Assembly: GCF_039541815.1 (NCBI RefSeq)
Contig: NZ_BAABGY010000016.1
Location: 434,001 to 498,000, forward strand
Length of the DNA stretch: 64,000 nucleotides
Origin: Flavisolibacter amylovorans
Lineage (GTDB): Bacteria; Bacteroidota; Bacteroidia; Chitinophagales; Chitinophagaceae
Direction: 5' to 3'
Positions 1 through 8,586 of the stretch are shown in pieces. Position 1 is the stretch's first letter, and each line of letters starts with the position of its first letter. Position numbers and translations under genes: made by a program. A model generated the notes under the pieces. That model did no database searches. It was not told the DNA's origin and saw only the letters and a list, made by a program, of their open reading frames with translations.

Positions 1-381
1 CTTTTCCTTCAGCCGCTGGTTGATGATCTTGGCATCGGTCATCGTGATCTGCACGGATGTATTATGCTGGGTCTCGAATTCCTGCAGGCTCGATACGGCT
101 TCGTCCTTCTTCTTGCCTACAAATGGCTTCAACAGGGTTTCCAGGTGCGCCGGCAGCTTCAGCTTCGAGAACTCATGCTCGTTCATCTGGCCCAGGTCCA
201 CCCCGGCAGCGATCGTCACGCCGCTTTTCCCGATCACGGTACCCGTAGGCTTGCCGAAGCAGGTACGGTTCTCCGGGTTGATGACCGACTTCGCGGTACA
301 CACCGGCACGTAAGCTTTTGTCTTCGTGCCGCCTTCCTTATTGGAAATAAAGTCCCAATCAATTGCATATGCTCCTGCCAT
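1..381 (-). CDS. Pesticin-like muramidase domain protein, probable T6SS effector (3' end outside window)
   Basis: Read leftward from ATG at 379-381, the frame is open for 127 codons to the window edge, so the C-terminus is missing. Residues 12-18 (ISNKEGG) and 54-65 (GVTIAAGVDLGQ) match the active-site blocks of the pesticin/phage-lysozyme-like muramidase fold. The likely catalytic set is E16, T56 and D62, with the Thr-Asp spacing of six known from pesticin. Enzymes of this family cut peptidoglycan glycan strands. No signal peptide is visible, which fits delivery by the T6SS encoded just upstream rather than Sec export. It is the last visible gene of the cargo end after tssF. It could instead be a phage endolysin relative, but no phage genes are near. 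Confidence 0.7.
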   Translation of the reverse strand, partial: MAGAYAIDWDFISNKEGGTKTKAYVPVCTAKSVINPENRTCFGKPTGTVIGKSGVTIAAGVDLGQMNEHEFSKLKLPAHLETLLKPFVGKKKDEAVSSLQEFETQHNTSVQITMTDAKIINQRLKEK

Positions 382-422
382 AATTGGTTATTTATCAGGT
401 GATGAGTTAGGCTATCGATGTT

Positions 423-668
423 TCAATACGGATCGCACTCCAGGTAGTGCCGCGCCGACTCCGCGTTGAACTGCACCCGCTCATTGCCCTGGTGCAGCGA
501 GAACAGCACGCGGAGCATGCCCGCCTCGAAGCCATCGCTGACCACATACCCTTTCGCGTCCTGAGCAATCGGGTACTTGTTGCCGAAGCCGTGATTCACA
601 GGCAACTCCTTGGCCGTGTAAACCGCCTTGTTCTTTTTTACAAACCTGGGTTCCACTCCGGTACGCAT
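423..668 (-). CDS. Small hypothetical protein in effector island
   Basis: An 81-residue protein with no family I recognise and no signal peptide or membrane segment. It is basic in the N-terminal third and ends in HYLECDPY. It lies 41 bp before the muramidase gene and 21 bp after the 163-residue gene, on the same strand, so it is probably co-transcribed with the T6SS cargo genes. Position makes it a candidate adaptor or immunity protein for the muramidase, but nothing in the sequence proves that; a periplasmic immunity protein would be expected to carry a signal peptide, and this one has none. Confidence 0.55.
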   Translation of the reverse strand: MRTGVEPRFVKKNKAVYTAKELPVNHGFGNKYPIAQDAKGYVVSDGFEAGMLRVLFSLHQGNERVQFNAESARHYLECDPY

Positions 669-689
669 ACGTTCGTTTTTTATCCATTA

Positions 690-1181
690 TTATTTGAACC
701 GGTCGGCATAATCCTGCATATGATCGCGGGTCACGAAATCAACCATCTTCCCGGCTTCCTTTTGCATGCCCTCCATCTTTGCCACAGCCGCTTCCTTCAT
801 TCCCGAAGCTAGGTTGCACAGGCTGCTCCAGGCACCCGATGTCGCTTTCTTCACATCCACCGCCGCGCGCTGCACCGAGCTGCCGATCAGGTAATCGATC
901 TCCGCTTCGCCTCCATAGGCAGTCACCCGCATGAATTCGTTCTGGTCTTCGTCCGTAAAGTTCTTATGTCGCTTACAGGGCACCCGGCCGTTGCGGTCCT
1001 TTGCATTCAGGATGATCACAAAGTCGGTGTCCTCTTCGATCTCTTTTACAATACGGCTACAGGCGTGGTCCAGAAGCTCCTTGGCCACATCACCGCGGCT
1101 AGCCATGTCCATACCCACGCTGGCCATGGTCAATAGGTTTCGCTTGAAGAACACATTGAAGGAAACGTGCATTTCTTGCAT
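690..1181 (-). CDS. Hypothetical protein in effector island
   Basis: A 163-residue protein of unknown family. The N-terminal half is mixed alpha/beta with the segment DFVIILNAKDRNGRVPCKRH, and the C-terminal 65 residues (SSVQRAAVDVKK...) look like amphipathic helix with many Ala, Lys and Met. No signal peptide is evident. The start at 1181 is preferred; the Met four codons in is an alternative. The gene sits between a glycine-zipper-like gene and the 81-residue gene, same strand, in the block after tssF that also holds a lipase and a muramidase, so it is likely T6SS cargo, chaperone or immunity. No more specific role can be supported. Confidence 0.55.
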   Translation of the reverse strand: MQEMHVSFNVFFKRNLLTMASVGMDMASRGDVAKELLDHACSRIVKEIEEDTDFVIILNAKDRNGRVPCKRHKNFTDEDQNEFMRVTAYGGEAEIDYLIGSSVQRAAVDVKKATSGAWSSLCNLASGMKEAAVAKMEGMQKEAGKMVDFVTRDHMQDYADRFK

Positions 1182-1288
1182 AACAATGTTTTGATACGTT
1201 TACTGAGAGGTTATAGATTTTTGTGCGCCGGTCTCAGCCACCATCCCGGGAGCGGCTTCAAACTATTGCGCGCAACCTGTGCGGCGCT

Positions 1289-1609
1289 CTACTCCGAACT
1301 TCCGCCGCTCTTCAGACTCCTGTGAAATTTATCGAGCTGCAGGCCCACCGTATCTGAGCCTGTATGCAGGGCCCGCGCACCAATACCTGCCACGCAGCCA
1401 CCTATGGCGCCGGCAATAGCCGTAACCCCAAGCAGCGGCGCTCCAGCTAAAGCGCCCACTGCCGCACCGGCACCGCATGCCTTTGCATAGTCTTTTGCCA
1501 GCGAACGTAGCTGGCCCGTATCATACTGGTGCCCGTCGACGCCAGGGATCTGATTCAGTTGGCGGGCAAAATTTCTGTCCGATTGAAGTTTAACATCGTC
1601 GTTTGCCAT
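1289..1609 (-). CDS. Small glycine-zipper-like hydrophobic protein in effector island
   Basis: A 106-residue protein whose middle (about residues 46-80) is a Gly/Ala-rich hydrophobic stretch with repeated GxxxG-like spacing (GAGAAVGALAGAPLLGV, then GAIGGCVAGIGA), the pattern of a glycine-zipper membrane hairpin. Flanks are polar and charged. There is no classical signal peptide. Such segments occur in small pore-forming toxins and in membrane-anchoring effector parts; which applies here is inference. It follows the lipase gene by 70 bp on the same strand and precedes the 163-residue gene. It could also be an immunity or membrane adaptor protein. Confidence 0.55.
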   Translation of the reverse strand: MANDDVKLQSDRNFARQLNQIPGVDGHQYDTGQLRSLAKDYAKACGAGAAVGALAGAPLLGVTAIAGAIGGCVAGIGARALHTGSDTVGLQLDKFHRSLKSGGSSE

Positions 1610-1679
1610 ATTTCAAGCGTTTTTATCGTAATCAGCCGGATGCTTCCTGGCTATTGGTTTTAATGGTTGATCAAATGAA

Positions 1680-2489
1680 TCAGATCCTTACCCCCACCAA
1701 CCGGGCACTCCTGCGGATATATTCATCCGCCTCCCTCGACTCCACCAGGCAGCCGGCCCGCTTCGCCTGCTGGGCCGCGCTGCGCTGCAGGAGCGTCACC
1801 GCGCAGCTCGTATCGTCTACGAGCGGGATGCCTACTACGGCTTCCGTCAACACGTCGCCGCCGATGCCGCCGTGCGAGGTGCGGAAGAGCCGCTCCTGGT
1901 AGGCCCCGCCGTCGCCGGTGCTCGTGCCCGTGTTGCCGAAGTCCATGAGGCGGCTCCCGGCAGCGGTGGCGAGGGCCGAGCCCCAGCCCCAGCCCGGGAG
2001 CGCCTCGCGCCAGGCGAGCGGCTGCGCCGTGCGCGAGCCCACCTCGGGGTGCCGCCGCGCATGGAACACGTGGTCCACGTTATAGATCGTACGGCTGAAC
2101 GAGTCCCAGCGCGTCGACGTCCGCTCCACCGCATCGTACAGCCCCATGAAATGGCTCCGGTACTTCAGCATCGCCGCCAGGTGGATCACCACGTGGCCGC
2201 CGCGCGAATGGCCTACCAGGATGAAGCGGAAGCCCGGGTTGCGGCCGATCGTGCACTGGTAGCCGTTGAAGAAGCTCTCCTCCCCGTACTTGCGCGCCAC
2301 CCGATCGAGGTCGCTCCGCAGCTGGTTGCGGATCACGAGCCAGTCGGCACCCGCAATCCCGCCTCCTTCCGACGGACCGTCGTGAAACACCTTCTCCTGG
2401 GCCTGCACGCTATGGTAGAAATTCCGGACGCTGCTGTTCTTGTACGTCTTCGAATTCGTTCCGTCCACACAAATCACAATATCGATCAT
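1680..2489 (-). CDS. Tle1-like (DUF2235-type) alpha/beta hydrolase, probable T6SS phospholipase effector
   Basis: A 269-residue hydrolase beginning with CVDGTNS, the DUF2235-style N-terminal block. The nucleophile elbow is GHSRGG at 93-98 (Ser95). GLYDAVERT places a likely catalytic Asp at 119, and RTSHGGIGGD places the likely His at 206, reproducing the order and contexts of the DUF2235/Tle1 family, whose T6SS members hydrolyse phospholipids in target cells. It is shorter than classical Tle1 proteins, so the membrane-anchoring C-terminal part may be missing. No signal peptide. It starts 35 bp after tssF in the same direction. Lipase activity is inferred from motifs. Confidence 0.75.
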   Translation of the reverse strand: MIDIVICVDGTNSKTYKNSSVRNFYHSVQAQEKVFHDGPSEGGGIAGADWLVIRNQLRSDLDRVARKYGEESFFNGYQCTIGRNPGFRFILVGHSRGGHVVIHLAAMLKYRSHFMGLYDAVERTSTRWDSFSRTIYNVDHVFHARRHPEVGSRTAQPLAWREALPGWGWGSALATAAGSRLMDFGNTGTSTGDGGAYQERLFRTSHGGIGGDVLTEAVVGIPLVDDTSCAVTLLQRSAAQQAKRAGCLVESREADEYIRRSARLVGVRI

Positions 2490-2524
2490 GCCCCCTCGGT
2501 TTTCGTTCGTTCAATGATGGGTCC

Positions 2525-4402
2525 TCAGTCTTCCAGCCGCACCCGCACCTGGTAATGCATCGACACGGCCGACTGCAGCTCGAGGTCGCTCACGAGGTCG
2601 GCCTTGATCGTGTCCCATTCCTCGGGGTAGCGGAACCCCGGCAGGGGCAGCACCTCGATGTCGATCAGGTTCACGAGGCCGGCATGGGGCAGCGGGCTCA
2701 CGCCCACGCCTTTCTGCACGGTCACCGAGTGGGCGCGGCCCTCGAGGCGCATCTGGCAAAAGCTCCGGATGTCTTCCAGCGTCACCATGCGGCCGCGGGT
2801 GATGAGCGTATTGCGGTAAGCGTCGAGCACCTGGGTGTTCTGCAGCTTGTCCTTGCCCCCGGTGGTGCTCGTCATCAGCAGCATGCTCTCGTGGGCCAGG
2901 TCGGCGCCCTGGTACAGGTCGAGGCGGAGGCCGCTGCGGATGCCGTTGCCCATCTCGCCGTTAGTGGTCCAGTACTCGGCAAAGATGTTCTCCCCTTCCA
3001 CGTGCGGGTTCACCAGCAGGTAGGTAGGCGTCTGGTTCAGCATCGACAGGTTCTGGCGCACCTTCTGCTCGAGGAGGGCGATGTTCTGGTTCAGCTCTTT
3101 GATCAGCGAGGCTACGAAGTCCTGGCCCAGGGCGGCAAAGGCACGGCTTTCGTCGCGCAGCAGCTCCAGGGCATAGTTCAGGTACTCGATGGCGTCGCGG
3201 CTGTCGAAGCGCTCCACGTCGCCGGTGCGTACCGAGTAAGTGCCCTTCGTATCGCGTGCCTCGAAGGGGTTGCTCGAATAGAAATGCCCCTGCCCGGTGG
3301 CCAGGTCGGTGCCGTGCACCGACTTCACCGACAGGAACTGCTCGGGCGAGAGCAGGGGAATGATGTTGAAGCTCTGGTTGAGCCGGTAGCGCACCTCGTT
3401 GAGGTGGCGGTTCACGATCGGGAAGCAGTTGATCGATACGCTCAGGTCGTCGAGCACCTGCTCGTCGAACTCGGGCAGCAGCACCAGCTTGATCCAGTGC
3501 AGCGGTTGCTGGAAGCGCCCCAGCTCCGATTGGCTCAGCACCTGGGCGAACTCCGCGGGGTAGGGCGCCGCCGTGATGAGGGCGCCGGCCGGCTGGCGCA
3601 CCGTGATGAATTGCTGGCGGTACAGGTGGTTCACCTTCCGCTCCACGTTCTGGTTGATGTCGAATTCGTCGAAGCTCGTAAAGGCCGAGAAGGCGGGCGC
3701 GCCGGTGAGCGCATCGCACAGCCCCTCCTCGATCTCGAGTGCCCGGCCCTCACTGCTCCACTGCCCATAGTGCAGCAGCGGGAAGAGCGCGTTCTTGGTC
3801 GGGTAGTTCTTCAGGTCGAAAAAGAAGGTGAGGCCGTCGAGGCTTTTTACCTGTGGGTCGAGCTCAATGCCAAGCCAAAGGGTATGGGCGGGCAGGCGGC
3901 GGCCGTAGCCCCCGGATACGCCGAAGGACTCCTTCAGCTGCTGCGCGTTGACGTTATAGAAGCTGTTGCCCGAGGCCATGAAGCGGACGTCGCCGTTGAA
4001 CACGCGGTAGTTGCCGGCGGGCGAGAAGAAGATGTCGAGGTTGGCGTCGTTCGGGCCGCCGGGCTTGGAGGGCACCTTGCGCTGGAAGAAGAACTGCATC
4101 GCCGGGTACACCGAGAGCTCGGGCTCCACGGCGCGCGCATGCAGGATGGCGTGGGCCGGCGTCGGCGCCGTATATACCTCCGGGGTGAGGAGGCGGGCCA
4201 GCTTATCGAGCATGCGCTCCTGTACCGACGAGATCTCGTTGGAGATCCGGTACAGCTCCACCGAGCAGGCCTCGATGAGGAGGCGCACCAGCGGGTCGAA
4301 GTTGTCGATATCGGCATCGTTGTAGCCCCAATAGCGGGCGGCATGGCGAAACATACGCGCCGCCACGGCTTCCTTGCTCACAATTGCATTCGTGCTGTTC
4401 AT
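2525..4402 (-). CDS. tssF: T6SS baseplate protein TssF
   Basis: A 625-residue protein of the TssF (ImpG/VasA) family, normal in length. The N-terminal region (MFRHAARYWGYNDADIDNFDPLVRLLIEACSVEL, given here only as a landmark around residues 18-51, key residues W25, G26, D33 and the ERM-DKLARLLTPE block that follows) is the conserved part. TssF joins TssG, TssE and TssK to make the wedge of the baseplate from which the sheath-tube assembles. Its start lies one base beyond the tssE stop, so translation is probably coupled. TssG, its direct partner, is at the far right end of the cluster. Confidence 0.92.
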   Translation of the reverse strand: MNSTNAIVSKEAVAARMFRHAARYWGYNDADIDNFDPLVRLLIEACSVELYRISNEISSVQERMLDKLARLLTPEVYTAPTPAHAILHARAVEPELSVYPAMQFFFQRKVPSKPGGPNDANLDIFFSPAGNYRVFNGDVRFMASGNSFYNVNAQQLKESFGVSGGYGRRLPAHTLWLGIELDPQVKSLDGLTFFFDLKNYPTKNALFPLLHYGQWSSEGRALEIEEGLCDALTGAPAFSAFTSFDEFDINQNVERKVNHLYRQQFITVRQPAGALITAAPYPAEFAQVLSQSELGRFQQPLHWIKLVLLPEFDEQVLDDLSVSINCFPIVNRHLNEVRYRLNQSFNIIPLLSPEQFLSVKSVHGTDLATGQGHFYSSNPFEARDTKGTYSVRTGDVERFDSRDAIEYLNYALELLRDESRAFAALGQDFVASLIKELNQNIALLEQKVRQNLSMLNQTPTYLLVNPHVEGENIFAEYWTTNGEMGNGIRSGLRLDLYQGADLAHESMLLMTSTTGGKDKLQNTQVLDAYRNTLITRGRMVTLEDIRSFCQMRLEGRAHSVTVQKGVGVSPLPHAGLVNLIDIEVLPLPGFRYPEEWDTIKADLVSDLELQSAVSMHYQVRVRLED

Positions 4403-4403
4403 A

Positions 4404-4844
4404 TCAATCCAATGAGAGGGGGCTCAGGTAGATGGTGGTCGAGAAGGGGAACTCCTCGCCGGTTTCCCGGATGCGCCCTTTGATGTAAATACTCAGTTTC
4501 TTTTTGACGGACTTCGAATCCTTCAGCGACGTGAGGTTCTCGTCCTGCCCGATCTCGATCTCCACGGCGATCTCGTAGAGCCGCACCTCGTGGCGCGTCA
4601 CCGAGTTGGCCACCGACTTGCGGATGCGCTCGAGCCAGAGGTTCTGGTTGGCGATGAGCTCGAAGTCCATATCCCAGAGCTCGCAGCCGTAGCTTTTGTC
4701 GTAGCGGTGCTCCTCGAACTTGGAGGTGATGATGAGGTAGAGGTTCTGCGCGATCGACTTTTTAAGGTCGCAGGTATTGAGGTCGCTGTTGCGCTTCAGC
4801 AGCGAGGAAAAGCGGATCGGGAGCTCGTAGTAGTGCTTGACCAT
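4404..4844 (-). CDS. tssE: T6SS baseplate protein TssE (gp25-like)
   Basis: A 146-residue protein of the GPW/gp25 lysozyme-like baseplate family. The core around residues 30-100 contains the segments SIAQNLYLIITSKF, YDKSYGCELWDMDF and RIRKSVANSVTRHEVRL, typical of Bacteroidota TssE. It lacks any enzymatic lysozyme motif, as expected for the structural gp25 homologue. It acts in the cytoplasmic baseplate wedge. The start ATG is two bases after the vgrG stop and its stop is one base before the tssF start, so vgrG-tssE-tssF form a tightly coupled set. Confidence 0.88.
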   Translation of the reverse strand: MVKHYYELPIRFSSLLKRNSDLNTCDLKKSIAQNLYLIITSKFEEHRYDKSYGCELWDMDFELIANQNLWLERIRKSVANSVTRHEVRLYEIAVEIEIGQDENLTSLKDSKSVKKKLSIYIKGRIRETGEEFPFSTTIYLSPLSLD

Positions 4845-4846
4845 GG

Positions 4847-6655
4847 TTAGTTGATTTTAACGAGGCCGGCTTTGAGGTTGGCCATGCCGCCGCCGTCGAG
4901 GTCCAGCTGCGCGGACGCCTTCACCTTTACAGTGGCGCTGCCTTCGACCTTGACGTTCGTGCTCTTCGCCCCGATCTCCTGGCTGCCTTCCATCTTGATC
5001 GTCTTGGCCTTCATCTCGATGGAGTCGCTGGCCTCCACCTTGATCGTTTTGCCCTTCACCGTGATGGCTTCGGACGAAACGTTGATGGTGGATTCGGAGT
5101 GCACCTCGATGGCCTTGTTCGACTTGATGGTGATGGTGCCTTTATCGTTCTTCAGCAGGATGGAGATGATGTTGGCGTCGTCGGTCTTGATCACAATCTC
5201 CTGCTCCTTCTGCTGGTCTTTATCCTTGAAGTAGATGGTGTTGCCGCTGCGGGTGCGGATGGCCTTGATGTGGTTGTCGCTGTTCTTAGCCGAGTCCACG
5301 GCCTTGCCATGGGCCACGCTGCCCATCACGAAGGGGCGGGCCGGGTCGTTCTGATGAAAGCCCACGATCACGTAGTCGTCGATCTCCGGGGTAAAAAAGA
5401 GGCCGCGGTTCTTGCTGTCGTCGGAGCGGAGGCCGGCGTGGAGGCTCATCACGCGGATCCAGGGCGTCGTTTCCGGGCCATCCTGCCAGAAGAGCTGCAC
5501 CTGCACCCGGCCCAGGTTGTCGGGGTCCTTGTTGTTCTTGACCACGCCCAGCTGCGGTTCGGCCTGCGGCGCGCGGTCGTAGGGATTGGGCATGACGGTC
5601 ACCTTGGAGGGGACGGCCTCGAATGAGTTTTGGTAGTTACCCAGTCCGTCGGTGGAGTGGGTGACGCTGGTTACGGTATAGGTGCCGAAGTCGGTCTCGC
5701 CTTTCTTGTCGGGCTGCACGGCCACGATCTGCACGTTGATGCCGGGGCGCACGTAGGGCGAGTCGGAAACCGCATGCAGGTACACGAGGTCCGACACGCG
5801 CGACGATTTCTCGTGCGTTACGAGGTTGTCGAGCTCCTGCTTCGTGGCGGCTTCGGGCGCCGACAGCTGCACGGGTTTGTAAGAGAAGAGGCTCGCAGAC
5901 GCGCTGGCGGCGCCATCGTTGAACTTGGAGAGGTTGTTGGCCGATACGTCGGCAGAGGCCGTGGTGAAATGCTGTTCTTCCTTGTAGCTGTACTCCACCT
6001 GCTCGAAGTTGACCGGTGCCACGCGCACGTTCAGTTTCAGGTCCGAGATGTCGCGGGGGTATTTGAGCTCGATCTGCTTCGCGCTGGAAGGCTTTCCGAA
6101 GCAAAGCTGGAGCCCGTCGTAGAAGAACCACTCGCCGTACTCGCCCGCAAGGCGCCGGAGAAACTGGAAGTTCGACTCCTTGTACTGCACGATGTAGGGG
6201 ACGGTACTCTTGAACTTCGGGTCCGGGGCAATGCCCATCAGGTTGGACGACACGTTCCGGGTGGCGTCGCGAACGATCTGCGCGAGGCCCTTCTTGGTGA
6301 AGGAGGCATTGTGCGGCCCGCCTTCGAGCAGGATCGTGGGGCTGTGGCCGCGGAAGATGATGTCGCCCATCGATCCCACGGTGTTGGCCAGCGATACGTC
6401 GGTAACGACGCCCTTGAAGATGTGATCCGCGTAGTTGCTGTCGTCCCGTTCGCGGAAGGTGAAGGTGATCGCCTTGCCGAGGTACGCCTGTGCCCCGTCG
6501 AGCAGCATCGTGTTGGGCTCCTCGATCACGTCATGGTTGAAGCGCAGCTCGAACTGGTGGTGGCCGTTGAACTGCTGCGTGACCGTCAGGTACGAGAAGG
6601 GAGTGATTTGCTTCCCGCTTTCGGTGGTGATCTCGATATCGATTTGCTGGGACAC
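4847..6655 (-). CDS. tssI: T6SS spike protein VgrG/TssI
   Basis: A 602-residue VgrG. Residues 1-360 correspond to the gp27-like base (ITPFSYLTVTQQFNGHHQFELRF at the N-terminus as landmark, key GHH; later SNFQFLRRLAGEYGEWFFYDG-type gp27 core). A gp5 OB-fold follows (LGVVKNNKDPDNLGRVQV, then WIRV and GFHQNDPARPFVMGS), and the C-terminal ~130 residues are regular beta-prism repeats rich in K, I and E. There is no added effector domain at the end, so cargo must be carried by separate proteins. It trimerises as the puncturing tip on the Hcp tube. It lies 98 bp after hcp. Confidence 0.93.
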   Translation of the reverse strand: MSQQIDIEITTESGKQITPFSYLTVTQQFNGHHQFELRFNHDVIEEPNTMLLDGAQAYLGKAITFTFRERDDSNYADHIFKGVVTDVSLANTVGSMGDIIFRGHSPTILLEGGPHNASFTKKGLAQIVRDATRNVSSNLMGIAPDPKFKSTVPYIVQYKESNFQFLRRLAGEYGEWFFYDGLQLCFGKPSSAKQIELKYPRDISDLKLNVRVAPVNFEQVEYSYKEEQHFTTASADVSANNLSKFNDGAASASASLFSYKPVQLSAPEAATKQELDNLVTHEKSSRVSDLVYLHAVSDSPYVRPGINVQIVAVQPDKKGETDFGTYTVTSVTHSTDGLGNYQNSFEAVPSKVTVMPNPYDRAPQAEPQLGVVKNNKDPDNLGRVQVQLFWQDGPETTPWIRVMSLHAGLRSDDSKNRGLFFTPEIDDYVIVGFHQNDPARPFVMGSVAHGKAVDSAKNSDNHIKAIRTRSGNTIYFKDKDQQKEQEIVIKTDDANIISILLKNDKGTITIKSNKAIEVHSESTINVSSEAITVKGKTIKVEASDSIEMKAKTIKMEGSQEIGAKSTNVKVEGSATVKVKASAQLDLDGGGMANLKAGLVKIN

Positions 6656-6682
6656 GGTGGCGGCGTTGAATAAGAAATAAAG

Positions 6683-6727
6683 GCCACAAAATCGGTGCTT
6701 CAGAAACTGAAACGCAAACTTTGTGGC
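6683..6727. other. Inverted repeat between hcp and vgrG
   Basis: GCCACAAA at 6683-6690 pairs with TTTGTGGC at 6720-6727 across a 29-base loop, inside the 98-base spacer between hcp and vgrG. On the leftward transcript it is followed by a short U-rich stretch. It could be a weak attenuator that lets hcp be made in excess over vgrG, which the stoichiometry of tube to spike would demand. The stem is short, so this is tentative. Confidence 0.35.
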
Positions 6728-6753
6728 GCTTGTTATTTTGGATCGGCGGACGG

Positions 6754-7152
6754 TTACTTCTTATCCGGCCAGTCGTTCTGGTGCTCGGCGTTGCCGATCT
6801 TCAGCGTGCGGGCAGAAACGATGAAGTTGATGGTCATCGGGTTGCTGCCTACGGAGTCGAGGGCCTCGGAGTACTGCACGATGTAGCCATCTTCGAAGGA
6901 AAGCTCCTTCATCTTGGCGTCCTCATCGCGCTTCTGGAACGTGATGGTGCCTTTCTGGGACTTGTACACGTTGTTGATCATGGATTCCAGTACGGAAGTA
7001 TCATCGGTGGACTCCACTTCGAGTTGAACCGTGCCGCCGTAAACGCTGGAAGCCGGGCGACCTTTAGCGTCGACGTCGCGGCGGAAGGTGTAGCTGCAAT
7101 GGAGTACGTCGAACTCCTTGCCTCCCATTTTCAATTTTGCTTTGAAAGACAT
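6754..7152 (-). CDS. tssD: T6SS tube protein Hcp/TssD
   Basis: A 132-residue Hcp of the Bacteroidota type. It starts MSFKAKLKMGGKEFDVLHCSY and has the VYGGTVQLEVES and GTITFQKRD strands typical of these tube proteins, with no effector extension. Hexameric rings stack to form the tube inside the TssBC sheath. It sits 24 bp after tssC and before vgrG. No separate promoter is obvious, so expression probably comes from the tssB upstream region. Confidence 0.93.
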   Translation of the reverse strand: MSFKAKLKMGGKEFDVLHCSYTFRRDVDAKGRPASSVYGGTVQLEVESTDDTSVLESMINNVYKSQKGTITFQKRDEDAKMKELSFEDGYIVQYSEALDSVGSNPMTINFIVSARTLKIGNAEHQNDWPDKK

Positions 7153-7176
7153 AGTGATGGTTTTAACGATGAAGAA

Positions 7177-8568
7177 TTATTGCTGTTTGGTTTGTGTGTC
7201 CCAGTTGGTGTTGCCGTCATCACCCTTCGTACCATCGAGCTTGAGCATGAAGCTCTTGGCCGGGAAGTAGGGCGTGATGTGGATGTCCAGGTGGATCCGG
7301 TCCTTATTGACCTCGTCGCGCTCGAAGCGGTCGATCCGGAACTTCTCGATCAGGTTGGAGGGCCCGGTGATGCCGTCGAGGAATTTCACGATCTGCTCGC
7401 GCAGCTCTTTTTCCGTCTTGCCGGTCCAGTTCTCGAAGGCGCGGCGGTTGAGGAAGTCGATGAGGGTCTTGTTGATGTAGTCGAACACGCGCACTACCGA
7501 ATAGGTCTGGAGGCCGAGGTTGTCGCCGTTGAAGAGCGTCTTGGCGGAGAAGGCCATCACCTTGCCGTACTCGTTCACCATCGGCACGAGGCCGATGCGG
7601 TCGAGCGTGGAGATCTCACTTTTCTTGAGGTCGAACTTGACGCCGTCCACCTCGTTCATGCCACCGTGCTTCTTACCCGCAGCCACCTGCGACATCAGCG
7701 TGGTATAGAGCTTTCCGGCCATGGCGGAGGAGGGCGGAACCATTACGTCTTCTTCCTCGCCTACTTCCTGGTTCTTGCCGCGGCCTACGAGCCAGTTGCA
7801 GGTCATCATCACGTTGGAACGATACACGTCGCCGCCGGTGAGGTTCTCGGACTCGAACATGTCGATCACTTCGTCCACGTTGTCGAGGTTCTCGAAGTCG
7901 GTCACGAGCATCACCTTGTTGGAGTGCGCGATCTTCGCCCACTTCTCCACTACCTTGTTGGAGCCCAGGTAACCCGGGAGCGCCAGGATGGCGTAGTGGT
8001 TGCGGAGGTCGAGTCGGTCGTAGTTCTGCTTCAGCTCGTCGGCGATATAGTCGATGAAGCGCGTGTTGTCGAGGTCCTTCATGTCTTCGAAGGCCGCATT
8101 CACGATCGTTACGTTCTTGATCTTGTCCGACTCGGCGTTCTTGTAAAAGAGGGCGAGCGAGCGGTAGTTCGTTTCGAGCTGGCGGGTCGTTTCGAGCGCC
8201 ACGCGCAGGTTGTTCTTCAGTGTATAGGAGATGGAGGTGAGCCGCTGCGTGGCCTTGTCGAACATTCCCGACAGGTCGTCGGACTCACTTAACATCTTGA
8301 TCCAGAGGTCCAGCTTTTTCTTGAGCGACTCGCGCTCCGCTTTTTTCGAGCCCTCCGTAAGGAAGATCTTCTTGAGGGCCTTGCGCTCGGGGTTGAGGTT
8401 CTTGACGCCGTCGATGGAAGATTCCAGGAAGTCGAAGCCGCCGAACTTGGCGAGGGCCTTCACGCTTTCGTCGAGGCTGCGTGTCGGCAATGCGGAGGGA
8501 ATGGGCTTGGCGTCCAGGAACGCGGCTTCGGCCGCAACTTCCTGCTGCTGTAAATTCGTTTCTGACAT
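7177..8568 (-). CDS. tssC: T6SS sheath protein TssC
   Basis: A 463-residue TssC (VipB) large sheath subunit, normal length. The central part with TNYRSLALFYKNAESDKIK, FIDYIADELKQNYDRLDL and the WNVV-like LRNHYAILALPGYLG blocks is typical, and the C-terminus carries ITPYFPAKSFMLKLDG. TssB and TssC heterodimers form the contractile cytoplasmic sheath that drives Hcp-VgrG outward. It starts 18 bp after tssB. Confidence 0.92.
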   Translation of the reverse strand: MSETNLQQQEVAAEAAFLDAKPIPSALPTRSLDESVKALAKFGGFDFLESSIDGVKNLNPERKALKKIFLTEGSKKAERESLKKKLDLWIKMLSESDDLSGMFDKATQRLTSISYTLKNNLRVALETTRQLETNYRSLALFYKNAESDKIKNVTIVNAAFEDMKDLDNTRFIDYIADELKQNYDRLDLRNHYAILALPGYLGSNKVVEKWAKIAHSNKVMLVTDFENLDNVDEVIDMFESENLTGGDVYRSNVMMTCNWLVGRGKNQEVGEEEDVMVPPSSAMAGKLYTTLMSQVAAGKKHGGMNEVDGVKFDLKKSEISTLDRIGLVPMVNEYGKVMAFSAKTLFNGDNLGLQTYSVVRVFDYINKTLIDFLNRRAFENWTGKTEKELREQIVKFLDGITGPSNLIEKFRIDRFERDEVNKDRIHLDIHITPYFPAKSFMLKLDGTKGDDGNTNWDTQTKQQ

Positions 8569-8586
8569 GAGGAGGTTGTTTTACGG

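Noticed and set aside
2555..4483. Long rightward open frame over tssF
   Set aside because: Antisense shadow produced by GC-rich codon use; composition is not protein-like and tssF is unambiguous. The same holds for long frames opposite the barrel, ClpV, RpoN, M3 peptidase and TonB-receptor genes.
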